From: Linyphia triangularis
Lineage: Eukaryota > Arthropoda > Arachnida > Araneae > Linyphiidae
Direction of reading: 5' to 3'
Assembly: GCA_963978545.1 (NCBI GenBank)
Contig: OZ021722.1
Span: 36,659,365-36,723,364 of the forward strand
Length of the DNA stretch: 64,000 nt
Shown in pieces: positions 25,133 through 37,170 of this stretch. Within the stretch, counting starts at the first letter, position 1, and every line of letters begins with the position of its first letter. The notes under the pieces are model-generated. The model worked only from the letters and a program-made list of their open reading frames with translations, was not told the DNA's origin and made no database searches. The position numbers and the translations under genes were made by a program.

Positions 25133-26384
25133 CTATTAAAGATTAATCCTGTGATGCAGATTTTTATAATTTATAAAAATCTATTTTAATATTTTATTAT
25201 AACAAGATAAAGACTTACAAATACATGTCTCACTTTCAACTCACTTTATTACAGTTAAATATTTTATTTTTAAAGAAATCATAATGTGCGTTACAAATAA
25301 TGTATTTTAAACTCTTACAGATATAAATTAATGACTATATTCAAGTTCAATTGAGTTGACTATGGTTTAGAAAAAACCCTCTACTATACACCAATCTAGA
25401 ATAAGGTGATTTCAATCAATAACTCTCAGAAACAATTGATGCATATTAAAACTCACATGGGAGGGTTTTTTTTTGCCTATAATCTATCTGAGCTTAGAAA
25501 GTGAACTAAACTATGTTACAACGTGAGGGAAAATATCACATAGTCCCTGTGATTTGGGGCTTTATTTGGTTTTATTTTGAGTTAACATTTATTCCTAAAA
25601 ATATTATGTAGAATCCAATGAGTTTCCAATAATCCTTTTTAGAGGTTTTTTTTTTTTTGCTTTGCTCTTGTTCTTTCTAAAAATAATAAGCGTTTCTTCA
25701 AATTCTTTGTTGTTGGAAGCCTCATGTAAATATGTTTTCGCATCCTGAAAATTCTTTGCATGGATATAGTTATATTTTATCCTAAGTGTTTTAATGCTTG
25801 ATGCCTGAACTGCTTGTAACTTAAGATAGTTCCTTTTTAAGTATCCACATCTTATGTAATGACTCTACAAAGGAAATACAACATTTATTTTCCATCCTGT
25901 TGTTCCATGAGATCATGTGAACAGCAATCAGTCAATAAGAAAAACTATAGGAGGACAAAAAATTTCACCACTCTCGTGTAACTAATTTGAATAAAACTTT
26001 TACCGATAGTCAGCTTCACCTCTAATTTGATGTAAATCAAATAAATCAACAAAAGCTGTTGATTAATAATATGTAATTTGTTGCCTGTTTCCAGGTGATG
26101 AACTTTACTAATTAAATAAATGCTATTACTTAAACTAGGCACCATATATTAGACAAAGAATAACAACAACTTCAAATTGAAATCTACACTGATTTTATTG
26201 AGGGAAGTCGAAGTATACTACATTTCTGCCACTCTCCTTCACCCCGCAGAAGTGTACTAAAATTTCGTCCCCTTAATACCCCTTTCTGAGTCGAGTTATG
26301 CCATTCTGCAATAATCTTAGTATTTGACAGCTGACCATGTTTATATAACGTACAAGTGAAATGGTCAGCGACCCAGCACAACAT
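25133..26384. other. Intergenic DNA, no gene seen
   Basis: AT-rich, short ORFs only. Confidence 0.4.
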
Positions 26385-26728
26385 AGTAAAATAAGGCTTC
26401 AGGATGCGAGTTTCAAACTCGTTGCTGCATGGGTAAATCAGTTTTAATTTTTTAAAAAAATGGCCGTAATAATCTTTTTACGGTCAAAGGAAAAAAAATG
26501 GGGAGTATGAATAAAGAAATTTGAAAGTTTAAAAATAAAGAACACCCTGCGCAATACAGTAAAATGTGGCTACATGATGTGAACTTCAAGCTCGTTGCTG
26601 CACGGGTTAATCACTTTTAATTTTAAAAATATTGGTCATGATAATGTTTATACACCCAAAGGAGAAAGTATTGAGGGGTGAGAAAAAAAGAAATTTGAAA
26701 GTCGAAAAATAAGGACCACCCTAATGTA
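26385..26728 (+). repeat. 172-bp tandem duplication
   Basis: Two units (26385-26556 and 26557-26728) each carry AGTAAAATRWGGCT, a CTCGTTGCTGCAYGGGTWAATCA block, CAAAGGA and AAAATAARGAMCACCCT. The units have diverged by substitutions and small indels. Confidence 0.65.
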
Positions 26729-28327
26729 GGTGCAATTTTTTTCTAAAACTTACTCGACTGATTTTAGTTTACTGTTATTATGTGCAAGTTAATAAGAATT
26801 TTTTTAATATGTTTTATTTTTAAATCCAAACGATGCTTGCATGGTATTCTAAGTAAACACTCATATTTTCTCAAAAACATGAAATAATGTATTTTCAATA
26901 ACTAAAAATTTTGCTTTTATTTATATAATAAAAATAAAATTATTTAAAATATACTTTTTTTAGTTTCAAGTTTATTTCAATGCAAAATCACCATTACAAC
27001 GTATACAAACCAGGACTCGATTACTGTAATCTGATTTGAAAATGTTGATACCATCATGAGACCCCAGTTAACAACTTACGTCAGGTGAATTGATCCATTG
27101 CAAGTAATCAGACTTTAACGATATTTTTAACGAACTTCAAGTAATCGTTAGGAGATAAACGGCAAGACAATCCCTATTAGTTTTGGCAATGAACCTTCCG
27201 ATAGAGCAATCATTCAAAATCATGAACATGTGAGCAGATGTTCTAATCATTACACATGTAATGGCTCCAGAAAACCCCTTTCTTAATCCCCAAGCCTTCC
27301 GCAACCCTCCCTTCGAAACCTGACCATCTCCAAATACATGACTTAATAAAAACCTGCTCAACCATATGAATGACGTCACCCTGTATTTTTCTGCAGTATG
27401 ATACAACAAAGTCCTGGGCTACAGAATGATTTAAGGGCATGTCCGTCTACATGACGGATGACCAAGGATTTGAAAGTGTCCACGTGATCATCCAGGATCA
27501 GTTTACACACATCGTTTGGCCCGACCCCCACATTTCGTGACGTCACGCTTATATTTATCAACCCTCCACCCCTGATCACGCCCCGGTATACAAGACGGAG
27601 GTTTTTTTTATACATAATTTCTTTTTTTGGTTGCGGATGAGTGCTCAGTTGCTGGCTGCTATTAAGTCCATTTTATAAACGGATTTATCTTCATTGCTTA
27701 AGGAGTATAACATCGTGCCTGTGGCGGATTGTTTGATTAATTGATGGGTTAAGCAGGGATGTTGGAAGATAGCAAGAGGAAATATTGCAAATATTTGTTG
27801 AGTGTTAAATATCAAATTAACTTATTTCTTAAAAAATTGGGATATTTAAACAAAATTTAAGTATAAGTTTCTTACTGTCACTTATGTGACATTTCAACGT
27901 TAAAACATGTTAAACTTTTTTTATTTGCTTTAAATACACTTAAAACAGTTTAAAATGCACAAGGTTTCCATAATGAAACTGGAGTTATACATTGTATTTA
28001 GATTTATGTTCAAACAACTGACCTTCATAAAATGTTATATGCCTGTTACTGGAACCGTAAGGAAATGATTCCTGAAAATAACAATAAAAAATAATAAAAG
28101 GTCATAAAATATTATTAAAAAAAAAAAAAAAAAATACAAAAAGTATGCTTCATTGACTATAATTATGACAGCTATTCAACGCCTTATTTGAATTATCTCT
28201 TTTTCTTACAAAATTTTTGCAACAGTTAAGCGTGAAAAATTAACTTCCTTAAAGTCCATCAGGTAGTGGAAATTTGAGACAGTTATTTTCCTTTCAGATA
28301 TCATTTTCTAGAGGTACGAATTACCGA
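26729..28327. other. Intergenic DNA with a GC-richer block
   Basis: The part at about 27240-27600 is GC-richer and holds overlapping minus-strand ORFs. Text such as CGTGACGTCACG beside a pyrimidine-rich CCCGACCCCCAC stretch recalls the ends of some DNA transposons rather than a gene. The rest is AT-rich. Confidence 0.35.
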
Positions 28328-29323
28328 AAATTGCAACTATGCTCACAAATTTACAAAAAAAAACAAAAAAAAATTATACTTCATTTGAAAAATATTTAGG
28401 TCTCCCGGAATTAATCTGAAGTTTGATTGTTTTTTTGACAAAAACAAGGATTCTTAATTTCTTTTAAACATAAGTATCAAGCAAATTTTTATTTTCAAGA
28501 ATAAAAATGTAAAGTTTAGAATATTAATTAACAGTAAAAAAAATATATATATATATATACCATTTAACATTTAAGTCTCCCGGAAAATACAAAAATCTTA
28601 ATTTTTTTTTTACAAAATACGGATATTTTTCAATTTTCAACCCATTCTTTTGGTTAGTTTGAATTATTTTATTTAAAGTCTAGGTATAGTTAAACAGCAT
28701 TTTGAAATATCGGGTACTTCATTTTATGATATGGCGTATACTAAACTCAAGTGTTAAATCATGTCACTTCTGCAAGAATTTGAAGTCTCCAACTAACAAA
28801 GACTCTAGGTTTGAGACATGAAGGTAACATAATTGAAAATGATTCAAGGTCCCAGAGTTCGAATGATGCAAGTGTACTTAATAGTAAAATGATTCTACCA
28901 GGGAAAAACCATCACGTTCAATTATTTCAGTGAAACAAGGGCTGCCATAAAATCTACTCTTTTTCTAAAGAATGTGACCGTAGAACCATTTCTATTAGAG
29001 CAGAAACTCAAATAGCAAGTGCTCTTTTGAAGGATTTAAATGTTGTAACACTAGAAAACCAGGCAGCGGTAATAAATAAATCGAAGGTTTTTCGTGAAAG
29101 GGTAAAATACCATCAAAGTATTAGTTCAACCATTTTTCACACTATTTATATAATAGAAAGGATGAAGCAATAAGTATAAAAATTTTAATTAGTAAATGCG
29201 GTTGCATAAATAAACGAGAAGAACATGTATCTTTCGTATAAGAACTCTATTCAACATATTTTGGACACGCAATTCCAGACAGTGGCTCTAGACGAAACGT
29301 AGTATCATCATTACATGACATTA
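28328..29323 (+). pseudogene. Transposase-like family, copy B (N-terminal part, inverted arm)
   Basis: The plus strand carries the 5' flank and N-terminal half of the same family as 21.1-22.4 kb. Coding landmarks are ECDRRTISIRAETQIASALL (about 28972-29031), STIFH (about 29125), EEHVSFV (about 29218), then YSTYFGHAIPDSGS (about 29248-29289) and NVVSSLHDI up to about 29323. In-frame stops occur. The block is an imperfect inverted repeat of 39.8-40.98 kb. It stops abruptly after LHDI, where an oppositely oriented C-terminal piece begins. The 5' part holds the repeated motif AAGTCTCCCGGAA, which also recurs in the other arm. Confidence 0.6.
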
Positions 29324-29613
29324 TATTGTAAACCGTAAGGGAGTGTAAATTTTTATTACAAACTCAGCTATTTTATCCAACTGCGAGATTGGATCAAGTT
29401 ATACATTATATAAACGTGGTATTCGATTTGCCATTTTCAGTCCTCTTGAATGATAGATGTTTCCAGGGTTTCTGCTTGCTAAACCTTGGGTGAATTTGCT
29501 TGTTGGTACAGCCTGACATATTTTCCAATATTTTTAGTCAGTGTACAACTTCTTAAAATCAACTCCTGGAAAAACACTATACGTCGTGGTATTCAATAAC
29601 TGATAAATCTCTA
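29324..29613 (-). pseudogene. Transposase-like family, copy C, middle part (3' of BEL insertion)
   Basis: Read on the minus strand, the sequence next to the 5' LTR continues the protein that is broken at the 3' LTR. Landmarks are FPGVDFKKLYTD, KYWKICQAV, LASRNPGNIYHSRGLKMANR and AEFVIKIYTPLRFTI, interrupted by stops. It ends at the junction with copy B near 29323. Together with 39606-40975 it is one minus-strand copy cut by the retrotransposon; the 5-bp TAAAC duplication lies at 29614-29618. Confidence 0.55.
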
Positions 29614-29618
29614 TAAAC

Positions 29619-29845
29619 TGTGAGAATATGTGTTCTGTTATATATTTCTTTTTCGTTTTTGATTTCCGGCGCCTCTGCGGATTGCCGCCTGATGTTGGAT
29701 TGGGTGGCGCCGTCTGGGTTGCTTTATGTGATGTAATGTTATATATATATGTTTTGTGTCAGTTGGAAATTAGAATTAGAATAAAGAAGTTGAATTTTGA
29801 TTTTGGCCGAACTAGTTGTGTTCTTTGGCCGGCGTTGTGCTGACA
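29619..29845 (+). repeat. BEL 5' LTR
   Basis: 227 bp, from TGTGAGAATATG to TGCTGACA, with an AATAAAG poly(A) signal at about 29780. It lacks 27 bases present near the end of the 3' LTR, has an AT repeat shorter by 2 bases, and differs by one substitution. The sequence just after it (from 29846) should hold the primer binding site; the matching tRNA was not identified. Confidence 0.95.
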
Positions 29846-29999
29846 TGAAAAGTGGAGGCAAGCCGACCAGATTGAATGATGTTATGCTTGTTTTTTGATG
29901 ACAAGTTTTATGATTGATTTCAAGAAATTCGATGCGTTGGTTGTTTGTTGAAACAACTTCGGAATTTGGTGATGTGCTGATGAAAAGCTGCTTATTGCA

Positions 30000-30150
30000 T
30001 TTGTGCTATTGTTCCTGGCAAATGGTGATTTGCTGAAAGAAATCCGGCATCTGCATATTGTGTTTTGTGCTATTGCTCCTGCCAAATGGTGATTTGCTGA
30101 AAGAAATCAGGCATCTATATATTGTGTTTTGTGCAATTGTTCTTCGCAAA
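30000..30150 (+). repeat. 64-bp tandem repeat in BEL leader
   Basis: Units start at 30000, 30064 and (partial) 30128, each opening TTTGTGC followed by WATTG. The first two share CAAATGGTGATTTGCTGAAA. It lies between the 5' LTR and the gag start. Confidence 0.85.
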
Positions 30151-30199
30151 TTCTGTGCGTGTTGTGTTTTGGTTTTTGTTGGATTAAGTTGAGTAAGTG

Positions 30200-31509
30200 A
30201 TGGCGGTTAATGATGCTACGCAGCTCAAGCGAAAGCTGGCCTATGTTAAAGGCCAGACCACGCAAATTTTTACATGGCTCACCAATACAGATGGCCATAC
30301 GTTGGCTGTCGAATTCGAAGCCAAGTTATCAACCGTCACAGGGTTAAAAATTAAGATGGAAGAATACGCGGCCGTTGCTATTTCGTTGTTAGATGACGCG
30401 GCATATAGTGTTTTCTCTCAAAATTCGCTGGAAGTTTTGGGTGATTTAGAAAGCCTAGAAGCAGATTTGCTTCACAAGGCAGGTACTGTAGCTGATTTAC
30501 TTAATCTAAATAATGCTGTAAATATTCAAAGTAATTATTCTAATAATGTGAAGGTAAAACTGCCTGAAATACCATTGCCTCAATTTTCCGGCAGTTATAC
30601 CGAATGGTTTTCTTTTAAATCTCAATTTGTGATGCTTATTGATAAAAACGATCAGTTGTCAGACGCCCAAAAATTATACTATTTAAAGTCTTCACTTTTG
30701 GGATCTGCGAAAACTGTTCAGACAACTGATGATTCATATGCATCATTGTTTAATGCTTTGAAATGTAGATTTGAAAATACTAGGTTAATTGTAAATGAAC
30801 ATATTTCTGAAATTTTAAATTGTAACAAATTGAAATATGAATCGGCTAAAGAATTGAGAAATTTGATTGATAACTTGTTAAGCCATTTAAGGGCGTTGAA
30901 GCAACTTTGTTTAGAGCCGAATAAGTTTTGTGGAATATTGTTGATAAATATTATTGTTCAGAAAATAGATGATGAGTCTAGAAAACAATACGAGATGTCA
31001 TTAAGTTCAAATGGTTTGCCTGATTTTGATGTTTTTTTGGATTTTTTGTTGAAAAGATGCCAAATTTTGGAAAACATGCATAATTCGGTTTCTAAAGTAA
31101 GTGATGATTTTTGGAAGGTCAAACAAGTTGATTCCAAATTAAAAACTAGACCAAATGAATTTGGTTCGAATAGAAATAAACCATTTGAAAAATGTCCAAA
31201 ATGTTTTCTAGGTCATAAATTGCATAATTGTGTAAAATTTAAGAACATGAATTTATGTGATCGTAAGAGTTTTGTTAAAAGAAATAATCTTTGCTATTTA
31301 TGCCTATCTCAACATTTTTTGAAGGACTGCATGTCAAATTTGAAATGTTCTGTTTGTTTTTTGAAACATAATACATTATTGCATGAATATGTTAAAAGCA
31401 GTTCGTTAATGTGTAATGCAGCAGGGGAGATTCAGAGTGTTGTGAGTAATTCGGGTCAAGGCCAAAACACTACTCTTGTTGCTAGTATTTTGAATGTTGA
31501 AAACAATGA
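30200..31509 (+). pseudogene. gag: BEL gag portion (truncated by insertion)
   Basis: The ATG at 30200 opens a frame of about 436 codons before a DNA transposon interrupts it; the frame then stops inside the insertion at 31687. The N-terminal half fits the Pao-type gag domain (DUF1759), with the motif LPQFSGSYTEWFSFKSQF near residues 128-145. Cysteine/histidine knuckles follow near residues 330-395: CPKCFLGHKLHNC, CYLCLSQHFLKDC and CSVCFLKHNTLLH. Gag would form the capsid and bind RNA. The frame resumes in the same register at 34387 once the insertion and one duplication copy (2,877 bases, 3 x 959) are discounted, so gag and pol formed one polyprotein, as is usual for BEL elements. Confidence 0.88.
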
Positions 31510-34381
31510 CAGGGTGTCCACAGATCGGGAAAACCGGGAATATCGGGAAAAGTCAGGGAATTCGACATTTCGGGGAAAATCAGGGATTTTGTCAAAAAGT
31601 TTAAAGGAATTTTCCGAAATTAAAATGAAACTTTTAATTTTGACAATTAAAGATACACTGCTACCAAAAATACCAAAATCAATTTGAAAAAAAAAAAGGG
31701 GGGGGGGGGGGTGCAAAATTGGAACCTCAAGACCGACCACGTAACTTCGCAATAAAATATCCTGACAATCACTGAACCTGCTTGCGTTCAGATTTGCCTC
31801 AAATCGCCGATGGAACGACTACATTTCTTCCTAATTTTTCTCTTATATTGTAGTAGTCTATCGGCATTATTTAATTTGGTATTTGATGGTCATTTTTCTG
31901 AACATTACGATGGTAAAATGGCCGATATTTTCGTGATTATAGAGGGCAAGAAACACATTCTTGCGTGCTGCTCATTTTCGTGATGTGTCACTGACGCTAT
32001 TTCAGAGATTGCACCTGTCAGCCATGGTACAGTTCTGCTGAAACACGGATTTCAGCACTTTTTTTTGTTGAAATTTCCATCATTCCTGAGATGGATTCAA
32101 AACTGCATTACTATTTTATTGGGTTTACTTGCTTGTCTCACAACCAAGGAACCTACATACGTTCAGACTTCCCCAAACTTCTGATGTAATGACCACTTTT
32201 CTTGCTGATTGCCAGTATCTATCGCTGTTTATTATGCTGGTGTGTGGTGGTTAGTTTCGCCGAACGTTACGCTGATGTTAAGCTTGTTATTGCCGAGATT
32301 TTTGTTGCTAAGAAGGGAGTTATCACCGAGATTTACATTCTTGTGATGTTCATTTTAGTCCCTATTAATCACTATTCCACGGTTTACGCCTCAATAGTTG
32401 TGTATATCGCCGTGATTTACGCTTGTGATTGTCAATTTCGTAGATTGTGACGTCTATAGAATCCCCTCTATTTCAGCGATTTCCATCGATATATTGGATG
32501 CTAACGTTGATATTTACGTTGGTGTGATGGTCATTTTTACCGATTGTTGCCTTAATGAAGGGATGCGATTGCTTTCCGCCGATCGGCGGAAAGAATCAAA
32601 GAAGGAAGTAACTTTTTTTTTTTAATTTCTCATCTTTTATCTTTCATGAATTTTTCTTATTTTTCCACCTATCAAAGTTTTCCTACAATTTTCTCATTGA
32701 TCTCGCGGAGATTAAAATTTCCTGACTATCATGGAACCTGCATGCGTTCAGACTTCCCCAAACCACGATGGAATTATTTTCCCTTCCTCCCTTATTTTTC
32801 TGTAATGTTAGACTCTATCGGAATTATTTACATTGGTATGTTATAGCCATTTTGAAGAACGTTACGCTGATGAAATGGTAGTTATTCCTGTGATTATGGC
32901 GAGCGTTATCGCCGTTATTACGTTGCTGTGTGATGCTCATTTTCATCAAGTCTTACTCCGAAGTAATAGTTACTGACGTCATTGCAGAGGTTTGCATCTG
33001 TCGGACATAGTAGAGTTCAGCTAAAACGCTAATTTCCGACTTTTTCTTTTAATTGAAATTTCGGTCATTCCTGAGATCGATAAAAATCTGCATTACAATT
33101 TTGTTGGACTTGCAAGTCTGACAATCACGGAATTTTCTTACCGGGCATTTTGCCTGCATTTTTTCCGATTGCTGGTTTAATATACTTGCCGAGACTTGCG
33201 CCGGTACGGCGGCCGCTATCACCGATATTTATATTGAAGTAGCTGTAGTTTTCTCTTAGATTTAAGCCGTTTTAACTGAAGCTATTGGCGAGATTCGCGA
33301 CATCGTTTTCCGCTGATGTGAAAGCCTCTATGTACGTGATTAGTGTGTATGTGAGGATCGTTTTCACCGTTTGGTTTGAATTAATGATGAACGATTAGAA
33401 TTTTAATTTAATTTTGCACAAGAATTTAATCCAAATTGTCCCAGTTTTTATTACGTATCCCTATTTAAAATTGTCATTTTAACTGCTATTGAATGTAAAA
33501 TTGTTTATTTTAACTTGAAAAACTATTTTACATTTTAACTATAGATGTAAGTAATAGTTTAAAGTTAAAGCATTTTTTTATGCATAATTGTTTAAAATTA
33601 ATTGTCTGGGAAAATGTGTTTATTTTGTAAACATTTTGCTTGGGTATTGTATCTAAACAGTGGCTACAGCTGATCTTAAACAAAAAAGAAAATTTCAAAT
33701 AATGCAAATAATGAAATCGAACAATTTGTACAACGAAATTATGCAAACTAAAAAGACAATGAAAATGGTATAACTCACCCAAGAAAATGGTGTAATTGAT
33801 GGTGATGAAAATGGTGGCAAATTGATATATAATTCATAAAACATAAAAATTTTACATTACAAAAATGTTTTAAAGTAATTATTGATTTTTAAAATTTGAT
33901 TAAAATATCAAGTTTTCAGAAAACAAAAATAGTTAATATAATATATAGAGTATTTGTTAAATGTATGTGTGTGATCCATTTTGACATGATTTATGGATTG
34001 TCTTTATTTTTAAAATTTTACTCAAGAAAACAGCTTATTGAATCTGAAATTTAATACTAGAGTCCTCTTTTCTTGAGATTAGATTGTAATGAAAAAAAGT
34101 GTGATTTTAAAGTATAATGGCACACACACAGTACAGGTACACTATACATACACTACACTAAATGAAGCAATTTGGTATTTGTGTCATGAATGTGTAAAAA
34201 TAAACAGTATATGCATCGTAATTTTCTTTGTGATTGTGAATTTGAATGTTCTTTTACTTGAAAGTTTATTATTTATTTATATTTTGTCGATAACTTATAA
34301 TCAGGGAAAAAATTGGGTGTTACAGGGAATAATCAGGGAAATATCAGGGAATTTTAAAATAACTTTTCTGTGGACACCCTG
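31510..34381. mobile_element. hAT-like non-autonomous transposon inside BEL gag-pol
   Basis: 2,872 bp with perfect 14-bp terminal inverted repeats CAGGGTGTCCACAG and a 5-bp target duplication AATGA at 31505-31509 and 34382-34386. Subterminal sequence at both ends is packed with CGGGAA / TCAGGGAA motifs. No transposase frame was found inside. The interior contains diverged direct repeats near 31760, 32140, 32720 and 33118, an A10-G14 run near 31688-31711, and an AT-rich right half. It belongs with 41906-44763 and 42586-44249 by ends and duplication size. Confidence 0.87.
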
Positions 34382-34386
34382 AATGA

Positions 34387-34690
34387 TGAGTTGGTAAATC
34401 TGTCATCTCTGAGTGAGAATGGGATTTGTTTATTGCCAACTGCATGTGTATATGGGATTTCATCTTCGGGTGAAAGAGTAAATTTAACTGTTTTACTTGA
34501 TAGCGTGTCAATGTTTACTTTTATTTCTGAAAGGGCAGTTAAATTGTTGCAGTTAAAGAGGAAAAATAATAGAATGGTTGTTAATGGAATCGGTAATGTT
34601 GTAACTACTCAAACTAGGGGATCTGTTTGTTTAGCAATAGAATCGAAAGAAAATGATAAAAAGTTAGAGATAAGGCTTTTGTTTTAAATC
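34387..34690 (+). pseudogene. pol: BEL aspartic protease region
   Basis: This matches the Pao protease domain (DUF1758): a YGISSSGERVNLTVLLD stretch leads to the catalytic loop, followed by FISERAVKLL. The loop reads DSVS where the family normally has D-S/T-G, so the essential glycine is a valine here. The frame then shifts at about 34655-34665 and the original frame stops at 34687, while the coding register moves by one base into the reverse transcriptase. Cleavage activity is not expected. Confidence 0.75.
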
Positions 34691-36510
34691 AGTTAACTTC
34701 AGTATTGCCGTTCAAACCTATTAGTGTAGATCATGTTGATTATATTAAATCCATTCCTTTGGCTGATCCAAATTTTTCTGAACCCAAAGAGATAGATATA
34801 ATTTTGGGTAGTGATTATTTTTTCTCGGTTTTACAGCAAGGTCAGATTATGGGATTGCCTAATCAACCTATTGCTCAGAATACCATTTTTGGTTGGGTGC
34901 TCGCTGGGAAAATGAAAGGCGTTGACAATGACGTGCCCATATGTTTAAATTTAGTTAGTATGCCGTCTGACATTAATCCAGTTAATGTAGACTTAATTTT
35001 GCAGAAATTTTGGCATAGTGAAGAATTATCAAATAAGTTGTCTGTTTTCTCAGAGGAAGAAAATTTTTGTGAGGAACATTTTAAGTCAAACGTGAAGATT
35101 AATTGTGATGGGCGCTTCGTTGTCAAATTGCCTGTATACAGAGATGGGGATTTGAGTAATTGCAAACCAGCAGCCATTTCGAGGTTAATAGCTATGGAAA
35201 ACAAGTTTAGGAAAAATCCAGAATTTGGTATCGGTTATAAGCAGTTTTTAAAGGAATACGAGGAGCTTAACCATATGTGTCCAGAGACGGGAAATTTAAA
35301 TGTTGATAAATACAAGGTACATTATTTACCGCATCATGCCGTCATTAAATCTGATAGTTCTACAACAAAACTAAGAGTAGTATTTGATGGTTCGTGTAAA
35401 GGCCCTCAGGGAGAATCATTAAACTCACTTCTGGGTGTTGGTCCCACAGTTCAGCCAGATATTTTTTCGATTTTAGTTCGTTTTAGGATACCAGCAATAG
35501 CTTTTTCATCGGATATTATGCAAATGTATAGGCAAATTTTGGTTGATCCGGAAAGTCAGGATTTGCAGCGTATCGTTTGGAGAGAGTCAGATAAAGATAA
35601 AATTAAAGAGTACAAGCTTTGTACAGTCACAAATGGGACATCATCAGCTCCCTTTTTAGCTACCAGGTGTTTACATCAAATTGGCTTGGATTGTGAGACC
35701 AATGAACCTGAAGTTGCTTCTATGATTAAGAATTCATTTTATATTGATGATTTAATGTCTGGATCGTTTAATGTACATATGGCCATAAGAAATGCCAGGG
35801 TGTTAATTGATTTGTTAGAGGCAAGGGGTTTCCATTTGAGGAAATGGCGGTCAAACTCAAATGAATTTTTGACACAAATTGCAGGAAGTGTTCCAGTTCT
35901 GGACAATTTAGATATACTTCCAGATGAATGTTCTAAAGCTTTGGGATTGTTGTGGAATTCCACTGAAGATTGTTTTATTTTTAAAACGTCTCTAAAATTT
36001 GAGGAAAAAATTACTAAGCGTATATTTTTATCGGAATCTGCTAAAATCTTTGACCCCTTGGGCTTTCTTTCGCCATGCACAATTTCAATTAAAATATTTT
36101 ATCAACAATTGTGGTTGTTAAAGTTAGGGTGGGATCCTTTCCCCCCAGAATTAGCACATAAATGGTCCAAGTTTCGTCACCAATTCCAGAGGTTGACGGA
36201 AGTTAAAATTCCTCGTTGGGTAGGAGTCGGAGGGAAAAATATTTTCCTCCACGGCTTTGCTGACGCTTCAGAGGCAGCTTATGCTGCGGTAGTTTATGCG
36301 GTACAAACTAGTGAAGGACACGGTGACTCTGTGAAACTTTTAGTGGCGAAGTCAAAAGTGGCTCCAATTAAGCCACTGTCCATTCCTCGACTGGAGCTCA
36401 ACGCGGCTCTCCTTCTTGCGAGACTCTTAGACATAGTTTCAAAGGTACTGTCCGAGTATCGAGTGACTGTGCAAGCCTGGACGGATGCCCAAGTAGTCCT
36501 TGCTTGGCTC
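34691..36510 (+). pseudogene. pol: BEL reverse transcriptase and RNase H
   Basis: This is the longest intact stretch of the element. Visible motifs in order are LGSDYFF and GWVLAGK upstream, HHAVIK and LRVVFDGS of the RT fingers, SSDIMQMYRQI (first catalytic Asp, about 35510-35545), TNGTSSAPFLATR, and FYIDDLMSG (catalytic Asp pair, about 35738-35764). RNase H follows with FADASEAAYAA (about 36255), LSIPRLELNAALL (Glu, about 36380-36418) and AWTDAQVVLAWL (Asp, about 36475-36510). RT and RNase H catalytic residues all look intact. The register shifts at about 36505-36530, after which the original frame runs on uselessly to 36735. Confidence 0.9.
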
Positions 36511-37170
36511 AGTTCCCCACCTCGTGTTGGAAGCAGTATGTTACCAATCGAACTGCCGAGATCTTGGAACTTGTGCCCTTCGATCGGTGGGGACACGTCT
36601 CATCCCAAGAGAACCCTGCCGACATTGCTTCAAGAGGCACTTCTCCAGATCAGCTACCTGGCTTTGGATTGTGGTGGCTTGGTCCTGATTGGTTGGCTAA
36701 AGGTGAGGATGAGTGGCCAAAAAATAGTAAGGTAACCTCTTCAAACTTTGAGGACTCTGACATTTTAGAAAGAAAAAAGTGCTCTCCATGTGCTCTTTCA
36801 ACGGTAGTTGTTAATAATGATATTGATTCTTTGTTTATGAAATGTTCTCATTTATCTAAAATTGTTGCTGAATCAATGTGTGTCAAAATCAATGTGCTTA
36901 TTGTATGAGGTTTGTTTTGAGATGCAAACAAAAATGTGCTGCTAAGAAAAGTTTAGTAGACACGAATGAAAGCAACATTTCATTAAATGCTTCTGAACGG
37001 AAAAATGCTTTGCACCTAATTATAAAATATGTGCAACAGTTGTACTTTCTTGAGGAAATTGAATCCTTAAAAAGTAATAAGAATTTGAAAAAGAATAGCT
37101 CTTTAGTTTCGTTGCTTCCATTCATTGATCCAGATGGTTTGCTACGGGTGGGAGGAAGACTGGATAATTC
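36504..37170 (+). pseudogene. pol: BEL RNase H-integrase linker and start of integrase
   Basis: After the frameshift the conserved text continues with YVTNRTAEIL, HVSSQENPADIASRG and LWWLGPDWL (about 36530-36700). A second shift near 36860-36890, beside a short local duplication of AATCAATGTG, moves to the frame reading AYCMRFVLRCK. That frame ends in the integrase hallmark DGLLRVGGRLDNS at 37130-37170, where a hAT-like element has inserted. Confidence 0.82.

Noticed and set aside
29628..29843. ORF in the 5' LTR (and its twin in the 3' LTR)
   Set aside because: LTR sequence without coding function; the frame exists in both LTRs only because they are duplicates.
32202..32846. ORFs of 66-82 codons
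   Set aside because: They overlap the diverged internal repeats of a non-autonomous transposon and share no likeness with a transposase.
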